In this document: positions 8,029-17,371 of the stretch, one piece after another
Layout of the letters: each line of letters begins with the position of its first letter
Numbering within the stretch: position 1 is the stretch's first letter
From: Bdellovibrio bacteriovorus
GTDB lineage: Bacteria; Bdellovibrionota; Bdellovibrionia; Bdellovibrionales; Bdellovibrionaceae
Reading direction: 5' to 3'
NCBI RefSeq assembly: GCF_001592735.1
Contig: NZ_LUKE01000002.1
Location: forward strand, 186,001 to 250,000
DNA: 64,000 bases
Notes under the pieces: generated by a model
Databases searched by the model: none
Seen by the model: only the letters and a program-made list of their open reading frames with translations
Told to the model about the DNA's origin: nothing
Translations under genes and position numbers: made by a program

Positions 8029-8823
8029 TTAAACTTTTCTGCGATAGTCAGGAGAATCTAATTGGCAACGCTTATTACAAACAGCACCCAACATTCCACC
8101 TAAAACAGAGCCGATCATTGCTAGCACGATGCCGACAAATAAACTCCAACCCACGGCTTTAAGCGTTGTTGCCGCTGCTTTGCGAGTTTCTTCCATCGCT
8201 TGATCCATTTTAGCTTTAGCCGCCGCGATTTTTTGATCTGCTTCTTGTGGCGAAATGCCCGCTTGATATGCTAGATAATTTTTAGCACTCTCTTGATCGC
8301 CGCGAATCAGTCTTGAAGCCACACCACGAACAACGTCTTTGGCGTCAGACTTCAGTTTAAGATCGCCCATATTATCCGTGACGATATCTTCCACCAACGG
8401 ACTTTGAGTTGCAGCAGCTGCCCCAGCCCCTGCCACGGCCACAGAAGCACCCAAAGCACTTCCAGCAACTTTACCGATCGTTCCAAGGCCCGACATTGTT
8501 TGGCAAAGAACAATAATTAAAAATAAAGCCCCCACCAAAAGACCTTGCATCACCCCCACAACATCCACCACACGGCGAGAGATACGCGAAGAGTAATAAC
8601 CACCCACAAAGGTCGCTAGCACCAATGCTACGATAATGCTCACACCCGCAAAGATGCCTGCATTTTTAGCTGAAGCTCCGTCGTCCAAGCCAATTCCACC
8701 AAACGCCATTGACAAAGCTAGCACGCCTGCAAAGGTGATGATGGAAATCGCCAGACCCGCTAAAGCCGAACGCCAGCAAACAAGATGTTTATGTGTATGT
8801 TCTGTCGAAGAATCGTAGACCAT
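8029..8823 (-). CDS. Multi-span membrane protein of unknown function
   Basis: 264 residues. Membrane segments appear at about 20-42, 54-73, 89-110 and 222-246, with an Ala/Gly-rich segment about 117-138. A soluble charged stretch lies between about 140 and 215 (AKDVVRGVASRLIRGDQESAKNYLAYQAG). The glycine-zipper-like segments (GMLGA near the C-terminus and GSALGASVAVAGAG in the middle) are typical of proteins that pack tightly in membranes. His residues cluster at the N-terminus (EHTHKH). It is cotranscribed with the 39-residue membrane protein. I cannot assign a family. Confidence 0.65.
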   Translation of the reverse strand: MVYDSSTEHTHKHLVCWRSALAGLAISIITFAGVLALSMAFGGIGLDDGASAKNAGIFAGVSIIVALVLATFVGGYYSSRISRRVVDVVGVMQGLLVGALFLIIVLCQTMSGLGTIGKVAGSALGASVAVAGAGAAAATQSPLVEDIVTDNMGDLKLKSDAKDVVRGVASRLIRGDQESAKNYLAYQAGISPQEADQKIAAAKAKMDQAMEETRKAAATTLKAVGWSLFVGIVLAMIGSVLGGMLGAVCNKRCQLDSPDYRRKV

Positions 8824-9102
8824 TTTTGTGAATCCTTTTTAAGAGTTAAAAAGCTAATCATTAGCCAAATAAACTCCAAAGCAAAAGGAAGGCCAGGGTG
8901 TTTCAGAGGGAGAAAGTACTAATAATCCCAGAAATGGGGCATAACTTCTAAAACTGAGGGACATAATTCCTATTTTTAAAAATTTTGTCTCACCCTGAAA
9001 CAATCCCGATGACCTCTTCATTAAAACTTAACAATCAGCCTCCCGAAATATTTCGCAAGACCGAATAGTGGTTAGGACTTCTTTCACAGCCAAAGGAAAA
9101 TC

Positions 9103-10563
9103 ATGAACGTCGGTCTAAGTTTGAAAACAAAACTTCTTATCTTATGTATGTTTCTAACGCTAGTGGTTGTGGGAGTGGGCGTGATCGGTTACATGGGTAT
9201 CCAAACGCTTTCAAAAGACACCGTGAAAATAGCCAAACAATCTTTGCCAAGCATCAGACTGTCAGACGAAATGTTTCTGAATTACCGACGCGTTCGCATT
9301 ACGTTAAGAACGCTGGGTCTCCCGGGATTGTCTAAAACCGATGCAGATCACGCGGTGGCGGATGCCAAAGATGCTATCGAACAATATGAAGCCAAAGCCG
9401 CTGCCTACGCAGCCAAAGAGATGTCAAAGGAAGAGGCTGAGCTTTATAAACGAGTGACTGAGGCCTGGAGCAACTTTAAAAAAGTGGGTGGCGAGGTCCT
9501 TGAACTTTATGCGAAAGCGACCCCAGAAAGCCACGAGCAAATGATTGAAATCTTTAAGACCACCTGCCCTACCATGGCCCATGAATACACGGCCGCCATT
9601 GAAGGTCTGGTCACTTACCATCAAAACAACGCCGATCATTGGACCACTGAGGCCATCAATGACGCCAATCGCACAAATCAGATTACACTAATCATTATAG
9701 TTTTAGGGGCTTTCTTAGGAATGGGAGCCGGCTCCGTCTTTGCCAATCAAATATCTAAAATCATTATTAAGATTGCTTCTAAAATTCAAAATGGGGCCGA
9801 AAACGTTGCGGCCGCCTCAAGACAGATCTCAGAAAGTGCGGCGACTCTTTCAACCGCCACATCTCAACAAGCCGCTTCGGTCGAAGAAACCAGTGCCACG
9901 ATGGAAGAATTGACCTCGATGGTGACTTTAAACTCTAATAATGCCAAAGAAGCCACTCGCCTTGCACAGGACACACAAAATATCGCTGTTCAAGGTGAAA
10001 TAGAAATTAAACATCTGGTCGCCTCTATCCAAGAGATAGCTGCTGACTCTAAAAAAATTGAAGAGATCACATCCGTTATTGACGATATCGCATTTCAAAC
10101 AAATCTTCTGGCCCTGAATGCCGCCGTTGAAGCCGCGCGCGCGGGCGAGCAAGGAAAAGGTTTCGCCGTCGTCGCTGATGCCGTCCGTACCCTCGCTCAA
10201 AGAAGTGGTGTTGCAGCCAAAGACATCTCCACTCTCATTCATACAAGTGTCGCAAAAATTGAAGCCGGGAGCGCCAAAGCATCTCAGAGCGGTGTAGTTC
10301 TAACGAACATCGTTCAAGCGGTAAAAAAAGTGACAGATCTTAACGGCGAAATATCTAACGCCAGCCAAGAGCAAGCTAACGGCATCGCCCAAATCAGCAC
10401 CGCCGTAAATCAGCTTGATCATGTGACCCAGGAAAACTCTGCTGCGGCGACAGAAGCAGCAAGCTCGTCAGAGCAACTGGATCTTCAAGCCCAAAATTTA
10501 CGCGAGGGCGTCGCGAATCTGCATCAGATCATTACGGGAAGCCCCCTTAAAGAGTCAGCTTAA
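9103..10563 (+). CDS. Methyl-accepting chemotaxis protein
   Basis: 486 residues. First membrane span about 9-31, a periplasmic helical sensor about 35-190 resembling the four-helix-bundle type, and a second span about 193-214. No convincing HAMP signature is visible. The signalling domain follows, with the conserved hairpin tip around residue 330-365: [20 protein letters not shown] then [18 protein letters not shown]. There is no CheR-binding pentapeptide at the C-terminus. A good ribosome site (AAAGGA) precedes the ATG. It is a single gene; the ligand cannot be told from the sequence. Confidence 0.93.
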   Translation: MNVGLSLKTKLLILCMFLTLVVVGVGVIGYMGIQTLSKDTVKIAKQSLPSIRLSDEMFLNYRRVRITLRTLGLPGLSKTDADHAVADAKDAIEQYEAKAAAYAAKEMSKEEAELYKRVTEAWSNFKKVGGEVLELYAKATPESHEQMIEIFKTTCPTMAHEYTAAIEGLVTYHQNNADHWTTEAINDANRTNQITLIIIVLGAFLGMGAGSVFANQISKIIIKIASKIQNGAENVAAASRQISESAATLSTATSQQAASVEETSATMEELTSMVTLNSNNAKEATRLAQDTQNIAVQGEIEIKHLVASIQEIAADSKKIEEITSVIDDIAFQTNLLALNAAVEAARAGEQGKGFAVVADAVRTLAQRSGVAAKDISTLIHTSVAKIEAGSAKASQSGVVLTNIVQAVKKVTDLNGEISNASQEQANGIAQISTAVNQLDHVTQENSAAATEAASSSEQLDLQAQNLREGVANLHQIITGSPLKESA

Positions 10564-10790
10564 AATCACGGAACTGAAGCGCTGACAAGTCTTCCTCGGC
10601 CCTCTTAGCCAGGAAGACACGCACAGACTGGTATTGTAACCACTAACCGCGCATTCCGGAAAGAACACCAGATCCGTCCCGCGTGCAGCTAAAGCTCTTA
10701 AAGCTCTCAAAGAGTCCAGTTTTATTACCGTGCTCTGCTGGGAGCACAGCATTGAGTTAACAAACAAAAGATAAACGTAAATAATTTGGC

Positions 10791-11654
10791 ATGACTCAAG
10801 AAAAAGTAAAGCTGCCGGATGTATTTGGATATTTAAGCCTTCTTAAATTTCTTCAAGACTATTATCAAGCCCGCAAATCCGCCGAACCAGGATTTTCTTA
10901 TGACGTGTGGGCGACGGAACTGGGTTTTCAAAGTCGATCTTATCTGCGCATGGTCCTTATCGGCCGAAAAAAAGTGTCCGAGGGGTTTATCGAAAAATTC
11001 AACGGTGCCCAAGGTTGGTCCCAGGCAGAAGCTTCTTACTTTTCCATTTTAGCAAAATACAATCAAAGCACCCTGGCCTCTGAAAAACAGCTTTACGGCA
11101 ACAAGCTCATTCAAATTCTAAAAAGTTTCTCTGAACGAAAAACTGTTAAGGACGCGGTCGAATTTTTATCTAAACCTTTGTATGCCCGTCTTTTAGTGAT
11201 GTTAAGCTTTGAGGACATCACCCCCACGGACACCACTTTTGCCCGACTGCTTGGTACCAGTGTCGAGGAAATCAACTCAGCCTTGCAAGTATTAGAGTCT
11301 TTGAAGCTAGCAACTGCTTCTAATGTTGATACAGAGGTTCACTGGCGCCCCAACCAAACAAACTTCGATGTTCCAGATTCCGTAGGCAGTGTTCCCCTAA
11401 TGCATTTTCATAAAACGAGCCTGCAGGATTCTATGGAAGCTTTTGATCAGCCCAAAGACTTACGCCGATTTAAAAGTTTGCTATTACCTTTATCGGCGGA
11501 AGAAATGATACTTTTTCATCAAATGACAGACGAATTTATTTCTCAGCTTTCTGCCCGATTTCAGTCCAATACCTACTCTTCTCGCCGGCTTTTCCAGGTC
11601 AATTTGAACGTGTTTTCAGTGGCCGAACCCCGGGATAAAAAAGAAGCCCCCTAA
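10791..11654 (+). CDS. TIGR02147/DUF4423-family regulator (paralogue of 4528)
   Basis: 287 residues, aligned along its whole length with the regulator at 4528: FGYLSLLKFLQDYYQARK, SYDVWATELGFQSRSYLRMV with GRKKVSE in the HTH region, TPTDTTFARLLGTSVEEIN in the middle, and a C-terminal DUF4423 end RRLFQVNLNVFSVAE. It lies upstream of, and on the same strand as, the exported protein gene at 11888. The order regulator then 'AGNGTIGS' exported protein mirrors the divergent pair 3820/4528. No convincing ribosome site; the ATG is preceded by AATTTGGC. Confidence 0.83.
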   Translation: MTQEKVKLPDVFGYLSLLKFLQDYYQARKSAEPGFSYDVWATELGFQSRSYLRMVLIGRKKVSEGFIEKFNGAQGWSQAEASYFSILAKYNQSTLASEKQLYGNKLIQILKSFSERKTVKDAVEFLSKPLYARLLVMLSFEDITPTDTTFARLLGTSVEEINSALQVLESLKLATASNVDTEVHWRPNQTNFDVPDSVGSVPLMHFHKTSLQDSMEAFDQPKDLRRFKSLLLPLSAEEMILFHQMTDEFISQLSARFQSNTYSSRRLFQVNLNVFSVAEPRDKKEAP

Positions 11655-11887
11655 TCTCCAATCTCGCTCGCCAAATGTGCTCCTCTGGGGGCACAATGAT
11701 CCTTCTTGAGACCTAATTAGACATCTCCGTAAAAAAACTACTCAGAACGCTGATGCCTAAACCAATCTAATCGCCTTGAGGCACGGCATTACCATTGCAC
11801 TCTGCCCTCTTCAAACTTTGAGACTTCGAACCTCCGCATGACTTTTGCGTGTTGGCGACCTCTCGCAAACAAACAAAGGAACTTTTT

Positions 11888-12475
11888 ATGAAAGTTATGA
11901 AGACATTGCTATTAGCGCCCCTGTTTATTTTGGCTACCCACGTCGCCCTAGCGGGTAACGGCACCATTGGTTCATTTTCAAGGTCAGCTCCGTCTCAAAA
12001 TGCCAAGCTGCCGGTAAAAATGGGAGTTAGATCTTTGCCCGTTCGCCAGGTTGAAAGTGATGGACTTGCAAGATCGGGCCAAATCGGCACTTCCGCTGAG
12101 CTTTTTTATATCAAAAACTCAGGATTTAAAAATTACTCTGAATATGAAGTTTATCTAAATCTAAGTCCCAAATTTAAATCCGAAAAAATCCGTTGCGACA
12201 GAGAAGACGATTTTTGCAATGCGCACTTTTACGTCTCTGGAAATAAAGTCATTGCGTGGATCACTAAATCTAATTACGACAACGGAAAATCAGAACAGGC
12301 CAACGTTCAGATTGGTACAATCAACCGCGCCGGAGATGTGACACTCATCCGCCCCATCGTCGAAGCTAAGCTCAACAAACCCACAAGTGCAAATGCCTTA
12401 AGAGGCATGATCACTGGCTTCGGCCCCGGCATGGGCGGTGGTTCACCGGGTTCTTTAAGCGTTTACATCAAATAA
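11888..12475 (+). CDS. Exported protein, 'AGxGxIGS' N-terminus
   Basis: 195 residues from the ATG at 11888, chosen because AAAGGA lies just upstream and a proper signal peptide (MKVMKTLLLAPLFILATHVALA) starts there; an in-frame GTG at 11849 would add 13 charged residues. The mature chain starts GNGTIGSFSRS, has two Cys in KIRCDREDDFC followed by NAHFYVSG, and ends in a Gly-rich stretch. It looks like a beta-rich periplasmic or surface protein. It lies 233 bp after the TIGR02147 regulator. The opposing histidine kinase gene ends 15 bp beyond it. Function unknown. Confidence 0.72.
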   Translation: MKVMKTLLLAPLFILATHVALAGNGTIGSFSRSAPSQNAKLPVKMGVRSLPVRQVESDGLARSGQIGTSAELFYIKNSGFKNYSEYEVYLNLSPKFKSEKIRCDREDDFCNAHFYVSGNKVIAWITKSNYDNGKSEQANVQIGTINRAGDVTLIRPIVEAKLNKPTSANALRGMITGFGPGMGGGSPGSLSVYIK

Positions 12476-12490
12476 ACCGCGAGGCTTATC

Positions 12491-15007
12491 TCATCGCAGC
12501 CGTCTTAAGACGTCAAATAACGAAGTTCGATTGATCGGCTTAGCCAAAAAATCAGAAAAACCAGATTGAAGAGCGCGCTCGCGCTCTTCAATCATGGCGT
12601 GAGCCGTCAAAGCAACGATAGGTCCGGCATAACCTTGAGCCCTTAAGGCTTGAGTCACTTCGTGGCCGTCCATTTTGGGCATCTGAATGTCCATTAAAAT
12701 AAAATCAAATCGAGTTTCTAAGGCTTTTACCATGCCCTCTTGCCCGTCAATGGCGCGTTCTATGGCAGCCCCGGCGTTACGCAAGTATAAATTAAAAAGT
12801 GTCTGGTTATCTTCAGAATCATCGACCACTAAAATCCGCGTGCCGTCCAGCCATAGCTCAGAATTTATCAAAGGAACGGGGGCGGCCAATTCCGAATTAA
12901 AAGACCCCGGGGCCGCTAATTCGTTAACGACCTCGGGACAAATAGACACTTTGAAAGTGCTCCCTTGACCAGGAATGCTTTCAATCAAGTCAAATGTTCC
13001 TCCCAGGGCTTCGGCCAACCTTCGTGTGAGGACCAGCCCCAAGCCGGTGCCGCCAAATTTTCGAGTGGTCGAAACATCGGCCTGATGAAAGGCTTGAAAC
13101 AGATGCTCTTTTTGTTCTGAAGAAATTCCCACACCCGTATCTGCAACAAGAAATTCTAAATTTCCTTTTTCAAATTGCACCCGAACTTTGACTTCCCCTT
13201 TGTCCGTAAACTTAATGGCATTGCCAACGACGTTGTTTAAGATCTGTCTTAATCTTGTCGGATCACTCTTAATGGCCCCTGGGATTTTATCTGATTGCAG
13301 TTCAAAACAAATCCCCTTTTCCTTGGCTCGGAATTCCATCAACGAGCTAAAGTCCGCCAGCAGATCGGGCAAAGAAAATTCGATATGTTCAATCAACATT
13401 TTACCAGCTTCAACTTTGGATAAATCCAAGATGTCGTCGATGATTCGCAACAAATGACTTGAATTGCGATCAATGACATTAAGATACTCGTCCATTTCTT
13501 CCTTGGTAAAGTCTTCGGATCTTAACAATTCACAAAATCCCATGATAGCCCCTAAGGGCGAGCGGATCTCATGGGACATATTCGCTAAAAACGCGCTCTT
13601 AGCACTGTTGGCCTTGTGGGCTTCGTCTTTAGACTCCATGAGTTCTTTTTCTAACATCTTTCTTTCCGTTACATCCAGGGCGGTGGCCACAATCCCATAA
13701 ATCTTACCGTTAGAATCTTGCAAGGCTTGATAAGAAAAACGCACGTAAAAAAGTTTCTTCCGCCCATCGGGCTGCACGAACTCTAACGGTGTATCACCTG
13801 AATAAAAGGGTTCTCCGCTTTGATAAACTTGATCTAAAAGCTTAATTAACCCTTGTGCCGCGGCTTCGGGAACAGCTTCCGCCACGGATCTGCCGCGATG
13901 ATCTGTTCTCCCCCCTAACAATTTATCATGGGCTTCGTTGGTAAATGCATATTTGTGATCAGGGCCCTCAAAAAGTGCGACCCCCACGGGCATCAAGGTC
14001 AGCGACGACTCCAAACGATAGCGGGCATCGGCAACAATTTGATTGGCATTGACCACCGTCTGACGGTGAATGACTTGTTCCGTGACGTCATGGGCTGCGA
14101 CTAAGATGCCTTCTATATTTCCATCCACGTCGCGGGTGGCTTGATAGGAAAAATTTAAAAAAAATGGCTTTAAAGATCCATCTTTCTGGGTCAATTGGAC
14201 CTTGGTTTCATTCCCATGATAAGGTTGACCCGTTTGAAAAACGCCATCCAGAATTTTACCAAAACCTTGTTCCACGGTTTCAGGCAAAACTTCAGCCAAA
14301 GTTTTTCCCACGACCTTTTTGCCGCCGACAAGATTTTTATACGCGGTATTTGCAAAACGGAAGGTGTGATCTTGACCCGTTAAAATGGCAATCGGCTCTG
14401 GCGTTTGCTCTAAGATGCGCATAAAGGTTTCACGTTCCAAAGAAGCCAGCTCGTCCGCGGCAACCTTTGCAATTTCTAAATCCTTTTGTGCCTGCAAAGC
14501 TTTTTCTGATTTTTTTGAAAGCACGCGCATTTCAAGCAAGGTCATCACTTGTTCGGCTAAAATACCAAGAGCTGATTCCTGATCTGGAGTCAGCTTTCTG
14601 GGAGCGTGATCGATCACGCACAATGTTCCGATCTGTTCCCCTGAAGGGGACTTTAGCAGGGCGCCCGCATAAAATAAAAATTTAGATTCGATCACCAGGG
14701 GATTATCCGCAAAGCGCGCATCTTGGCTCGCATCGGGGATTTCAAAAACTTTTTTTTGCTGTAAAATAGCGTGACCACAAAAGGAAATTTCACGTGAAGT
14801 TTCCTTTGCTTCGATACCCACGCGGGATTTAAACCATTGCCGTTTTTCATCGACCAAAGAAACCAAAGCAATGGGGGTTCCACAGATCATAGAAGCCAGG
14901 CTTGTGATATTATCAAAAAGCTTTTCGCCCTCCGTGTCTAGGATATCATAGGACTTTAAAGCTTCAATTCTTTGCTGTTCATTGGGGGGAAACTTAGGCG
15001 GCTGAAT
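12491..15007 (-). CDS. Hybrid sensor histidine kinase (GAF-PAS-PAS-HisKA-HATPase-REC), probable ATT start
   Basis: 838 residues if it starts at the ATT at 15007. Order: GAF (about 20-165, starting NEQQRIEALKSYDILDT), two PAS domains (about 195-320 and 330-450, each with a 'FRFANTAYKNLVG' or 'YAFTNEAHDKLLG' motif), HisKA with the phospho-His near 479 (MSHEIRSPLG), HATPase with NVVGNAIKF near 595 and GGTGLGLVLTRR, and a REC domain with phospho-Asp near 772 (LMDIQMPKMDG). The first ATG (14890) lies inside the GAF domain. Between the upstream stop (15046) and that ATG the frame has no ATG, GTG or TTG, yet it codes for the conserved GAF N-terminus. CGGAG sits five bases before the ATT. No transmembrane segment: a cytoplasmic sensor with internal output, probably part of a phosphorelay. 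Confidence 0.85.
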   Translation of the reverse strand: MQPPKFPPNEQQRIEALKSYDILDTEGEKLFDNITSLASMICGTPIALVSLVDEKRQWFKSRVGIEAKETSREISFCGHAILQQKKVFEIPDASQDARFADNPLVIESKFLFYAGALLKSPSGEQIGTLCVIDHAPRKLTPDQESALGILAEQVMTLLEMRVLSKKSEKALQAQKDLEIAKVAADELASLERETFMRILEQTPEPIAILTGQDHTFRFANTAYKNLVGGKKVVGKTLAEVLPETVEQGFGKILDGVFQTGQPYHGNETKVQLTQKDGSLKPFFLNFSYQATRDVDGNIEGILVAAHDVTEQVIHRQTVVNANQIVADARYRLESSLTLMPVGVALFEGPDHKYAFTNEAHDKLLGGRTDHRGRSVAEAVPEAAAQGLIKLLDQVYQSGEPFYSGDTPLEFVQPDGRKKLFYVRFSYQALQDSNGKIYGIVATALDVTERKMLEKELMESKDEAHKANSAKSAFLANMSHEIRSPLGAIMGFCELLRSEDFTKEEMDEYLNVIDRNSSHLLRIIDDILDLSKVEAGKMLIEHIEFSLPDLLADFSSLMEFRAKEKGICFELQSDKIPGAIKSDPTRLRQILNNVVGNAIKFTDKGEVKVRVQFEKGNLEFLVADTGVGISSEQKEHLFQAFHQADVSTTRKFGGTGLGLVLTRRLAEALGGTFDLIESIPGQGSTFKVSICPEVVNELAAPGSFNSELAAPVPLINSELWLDGTRILVVDDSEDNQTLFNLYLRNAGAAIERAIDGQEGMVKALETRFDFILMDIQMPKMDGHEVTQALRAQGYAGPIVALTAHAMIEERERALQSGFSDFLAKPINRTSLFDVLRRLR

Positions 15008-15078
15008 AAAGACTCCGATTTTTAGCGCATCATAGTGATGATTCTAAAACAGTCAATGAATACGTAAATGGCAGCGGA

Positions 15079-15384
15079 TTAATCAACCTTAACAATTTTA
15101 AATAAATCTATATTTAAACACACGACCTCTTCGGCGTCACCAAAGCCATCCAATCTTGCCGACAAGGACTTAATAAAGTCCTGCAGTTCGGATCTAAAGA
15201 CCTCAAGACCTTTTTTAGAGACTGAAAAGGGAGCCGTGAACATCAATTCCTCATCCCCGATATTTCCCGCTCGATCCATGGCGCGTAAACGCCAATTTTT
15301 ATGGTGTGACGGCAAATAAACGGATCCTTTTGGAACAAAGGTACGACGCGTGCCCATAAAGTAGCCAACTCTCAATAACTTCAT
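15079..15384 (-). CDS. Standalone C-terminal (DUF4423-like) domain of a TIGR02147-type protein
   Basis: 101 residues that align to the last third of the TIGR02147 proteins in this window: FVPKGSVYLPSHHKNW matches the 'VPDNFGSFNLTKFHEKS' region, APFSVSKKGLEVFRSELQDF matches 'LLPMDTEGLKKYFELLDNF', and CLNIDLFKIVK matches the terminal 'QANFNIYPVTE'. The HTH part is missing. It has its own start with GGAAG just upstream. It may be a decayed regulator or a stand-alone effector-binding domain. The adjacent hybrid kinase gene lies 72 bp downstream on the same strand in the opposite order (this gene first). Confidence 0.55.
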   Translation of the reverse strand: MKLLRVGYFMGTRRTFVPKGSVYLPSHHKNWRLRAMDRAGNIGDEELMFTAPFSVSKKGLEVFRSELQDFIKSLSARLDGFGDAEEVVCLNIDLFKIVKVD

Positions 15385-15425
15385 AACTTCCGGAAGTAAT
15401 TATAACCAAATCTCATTCTCTTCAA

Positions 15426-15450
15426 CCGGGCGCCACACCGCCCGGTTTGT
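15426..15450 (+). terminator. Orphan plus-strand terminator
   Basis: Perfect 7-bp GC stem CCGGGCG / CGCCCGG with a six-base loop, followed on the plus strand by TTTGTTTTT. The T tract points rightward, but every gene from 12491 to 17161 is on the minus strand. See findings. Confidence 0.6.
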
Positions 15451-15570
15451 TTTTCAAAAACTCTGGTCGCAAAATTTTAAAAACCTCAAGTCCAAAAATC
15501 AGGAGGCAGATTTCTTGGCCAGTTTAAATTAGATGTGAATGGCAAACTGGGCAGGTCTTCATTTGGAAAA

Positions 15571-16035
15571 CTATTCGCATCGCCCTTCATTAGTGCAACG
15601 ATATCCCGGAGAACAAGATGAATAGTGGCAGTCCCCCGCAGTCGTGCCAATGCGTTCGCACTTTCCACCTACGCACTGATGCTCGCTCAAACAATGGTAG
15701 TTCCCTGAGCATTCCGGAGCTCTATTATTTGCCTGACGGTCCAAACATAGTCTATACGACCGAGCATACGCACGCATTTCTTGAAGATAGTAATCCTGGG
15801 ATTTGGAAACATATTTTCGAGCATGATTTATAAGTTTTTGTGGACTAGAATATTCATCAGAGACTTTTTGCCAAATCGGTCGAGCTTCTTCTGGAGACAT
15901 CTTTGAAATGCTTAACATTAAGCTATAACCTTCGCGGATTTTTTGGTCACTGAGTGGAGCTCGGCCGCAGTCAGCTTGGGAACTGATAGAAAGAAGAAGC
16001 AGGAGCCCCATTAACAATCCTGAAATATAATTCAT
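15571..16035 (-). CDS. Small exported cysteine-rich protein
   Basis: 154 residues from the ATG at 16035, which has a signal peptide right behind it (MNYISGLLMGLLLLLSISSQA) and GAGGAG just upstream; a further 22 in-frame upstream residues look like leader noise. The mature part has a helical first half (YSLMLSISKMSPEEARPIWQ) and a C-terminal knot of about ten Cys in 50 residues (CSGNYHCLSEHQCVGGKC, then CHYSSCSPGYRC). The spacing resembles short disulfide modules in secreted proteins, but I cannot name a family. No catalytic motif. Confidence 0.65.
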   Translation of the reverse strand: MNYISGLLMGLLLLLSISSQADCGRAPLSDQKIREGYSLMLSISKMSPEEARPIWQKVSDEYSSPQKLINHARKYVSKSQDYYLQEMRAYARSYRLCLDRQANNRAPECSGNYHCLSEHQCVGGKCERIGTTAGDCHYSSCSPGYRCTNEGRCE

Positions 16036-16174
16036 AAAATCTCCTCGCGTTAATGGAGGGACGTATATCAGCTCAAGGGGAAAAGCGAAAGAATAGAGCA
16101 CCCTGGGGGTATTCGGTTAGTAATAAATACTCCATCCAACTCCCCCTTAGAATACAGCGCAGTCCGAAAGATCG

Positions 16175-17161
16175 CTACTGCCCGTTTTTCGCAAGTTCAG
16201 TCTTTATCCATTTAACATAAAATGGAACATAGATGTTCGTGCTCTCGTAATATTTATTAAAAATAGAATGAGGGGGTTCACCGCAAGGCTGATTGGTTCC
16301 TGACGAAATAACCCCGATGACCGTAAGGTTTCCTGCGCCATCGCGTAGGTAGGTAGGACCGCCAGAGTCACCTTTGCAAGTTGTATTTCTAGAATAATAT
16401 ATCAACTTAGCTAAGTCGCCATCTAGGCGTGGGTAGAGCCGTCCTTTTGCCTGAGTGTACAGAAGGGGTTTAAAAAACATAAATTGCTCAAGGTACTCCT
16501 CGATCTCTTGCTTCTGAGTTGCATTCAAATTTTTACTTTTAAGCTTCTGCATCAAGGGACCCGCTTCAGGATCCGTTTTCATATAGTCATAGTTTGAAAT
16601 TCCGTTTTCACCAAATCCACTGACCCAAAGAAGATCTTTTTCGGTGACGACAAGCTTTTCTGACGGCAAGCGCACCGGTTTTGCTCCCGCGATGGGACTT
16701 TCCAAAAATGCCACCGCAATATCCCCTTGAATTTTACTGTAGGTATTTACAGAACCTCGGGCATTCTGAACCTTGAATCTGTCACTCTTAACGACCTTGA
16801 CTATTTTTTTAATAATGTATTTTCCGTGTTCCTTAGAAAAAAAACGCACTCCCACGGAGTCAAATCGAGAAGGCTCATCACTAAAGCAGTGCGCGGCCGT
16901 GAGTATTGCGCGAGGAGCAATGACGGTCCCCGTGCAACCCGGGTTCATCCATGACGGATCTTCCTGATTATAACTCACGACGCTGAAAGTGGACTTCGAT
17001 ATAGGATTATCGGGTTTGACGGCGTTTCCCTGATATACAACGGAGTGAGCCATGCTTTCAGATTGTTGAGGTTCTAACTTAATGTTGGGTACGACCATAG
17101 CATGAGCTACAAAACTTTTACTCAACAGTACCGCCAACAAAATCACCAATGATCGACTCAT
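16175..17161 (-). CDS. Exported trypsin-like serine protease (S1)
   Basis: 328 residues from the ATG at 17161 (ribosome site GAGGAG; an in-frame upstream ATG at 17185 would put eight charged residues before the signal peptide). Signal peptide to about residue 23 (SRSLVILLAVLLSKSFVAHA). The catalytic triad is in place: His in LTAAHC, Asp in GDIAVAFL, Ser in TTCKGDSGGP. A disulfide-type Cys (GCTGTVI) precedes the His. There is an insertion of about 60 residues (MQKLKSKNLNATQKQEIEEY onward) between the Asp and Ser regions. A secreted protease would suit the predatory diet; the substrate is unknown. Confidence 0.88.
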   Translation of the reverse strand: MSRSLVILLAVLLSKSFVAHAMVVPNIKLEPQQSESMAHSVVYQGNAVKPDNPISKSTFSVVSYNQEDPSWMNPGCTGTVIAPRAILTAAHCFSDEPSRFDSVGVRFFSKEHGKYIIKKIVKVVKSDRFKVQNARGSVNTYSKIQGDIAVAFLESPIAGAKPVRLPSEKLVVTEKDLLWVSGFGENGISNYDYMKTDPEAGPLMQKLKSKNLNATQKQEIEEYLEQFMFFKPLLYTQAKGRLYPRLDGDLAKLIYYSRNTTCKGDSGGPTYLRDGAGNLTVIGVISSGTNQPCGEPPHSIFNKYYESTNIYVPFYVKWIKTELAKNGQ

Positions 17162-17371
17162 TTTAGGCTCCTCATTCGACGCCACTATATCAAAAGCTCA
17201 CCTCAAGTTCGCCTGTTACTTTTCTGACGTTGTGACGATCTTCGGCTCTCCAGATTCAATCTATAGGACCTGGCTTCGGCGGTAGGATTCTGTGACAAAA
17301 GGCAGCGACCTCAAAGATGCTCTTCAATAAAAACCGAGGTACATTAAGGCCATCGAATTTTCGGAGGAAGC

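Noticed and set aside
10555-10767. Minus-strand ORF between the chemoreceptor and the regulator, and the hairpin GTCTTCCT / AGGAAGAC
   Set aside because: No ribosome site and no recognisable product; the hairpin has no T tract, so I do not call it a terminator.
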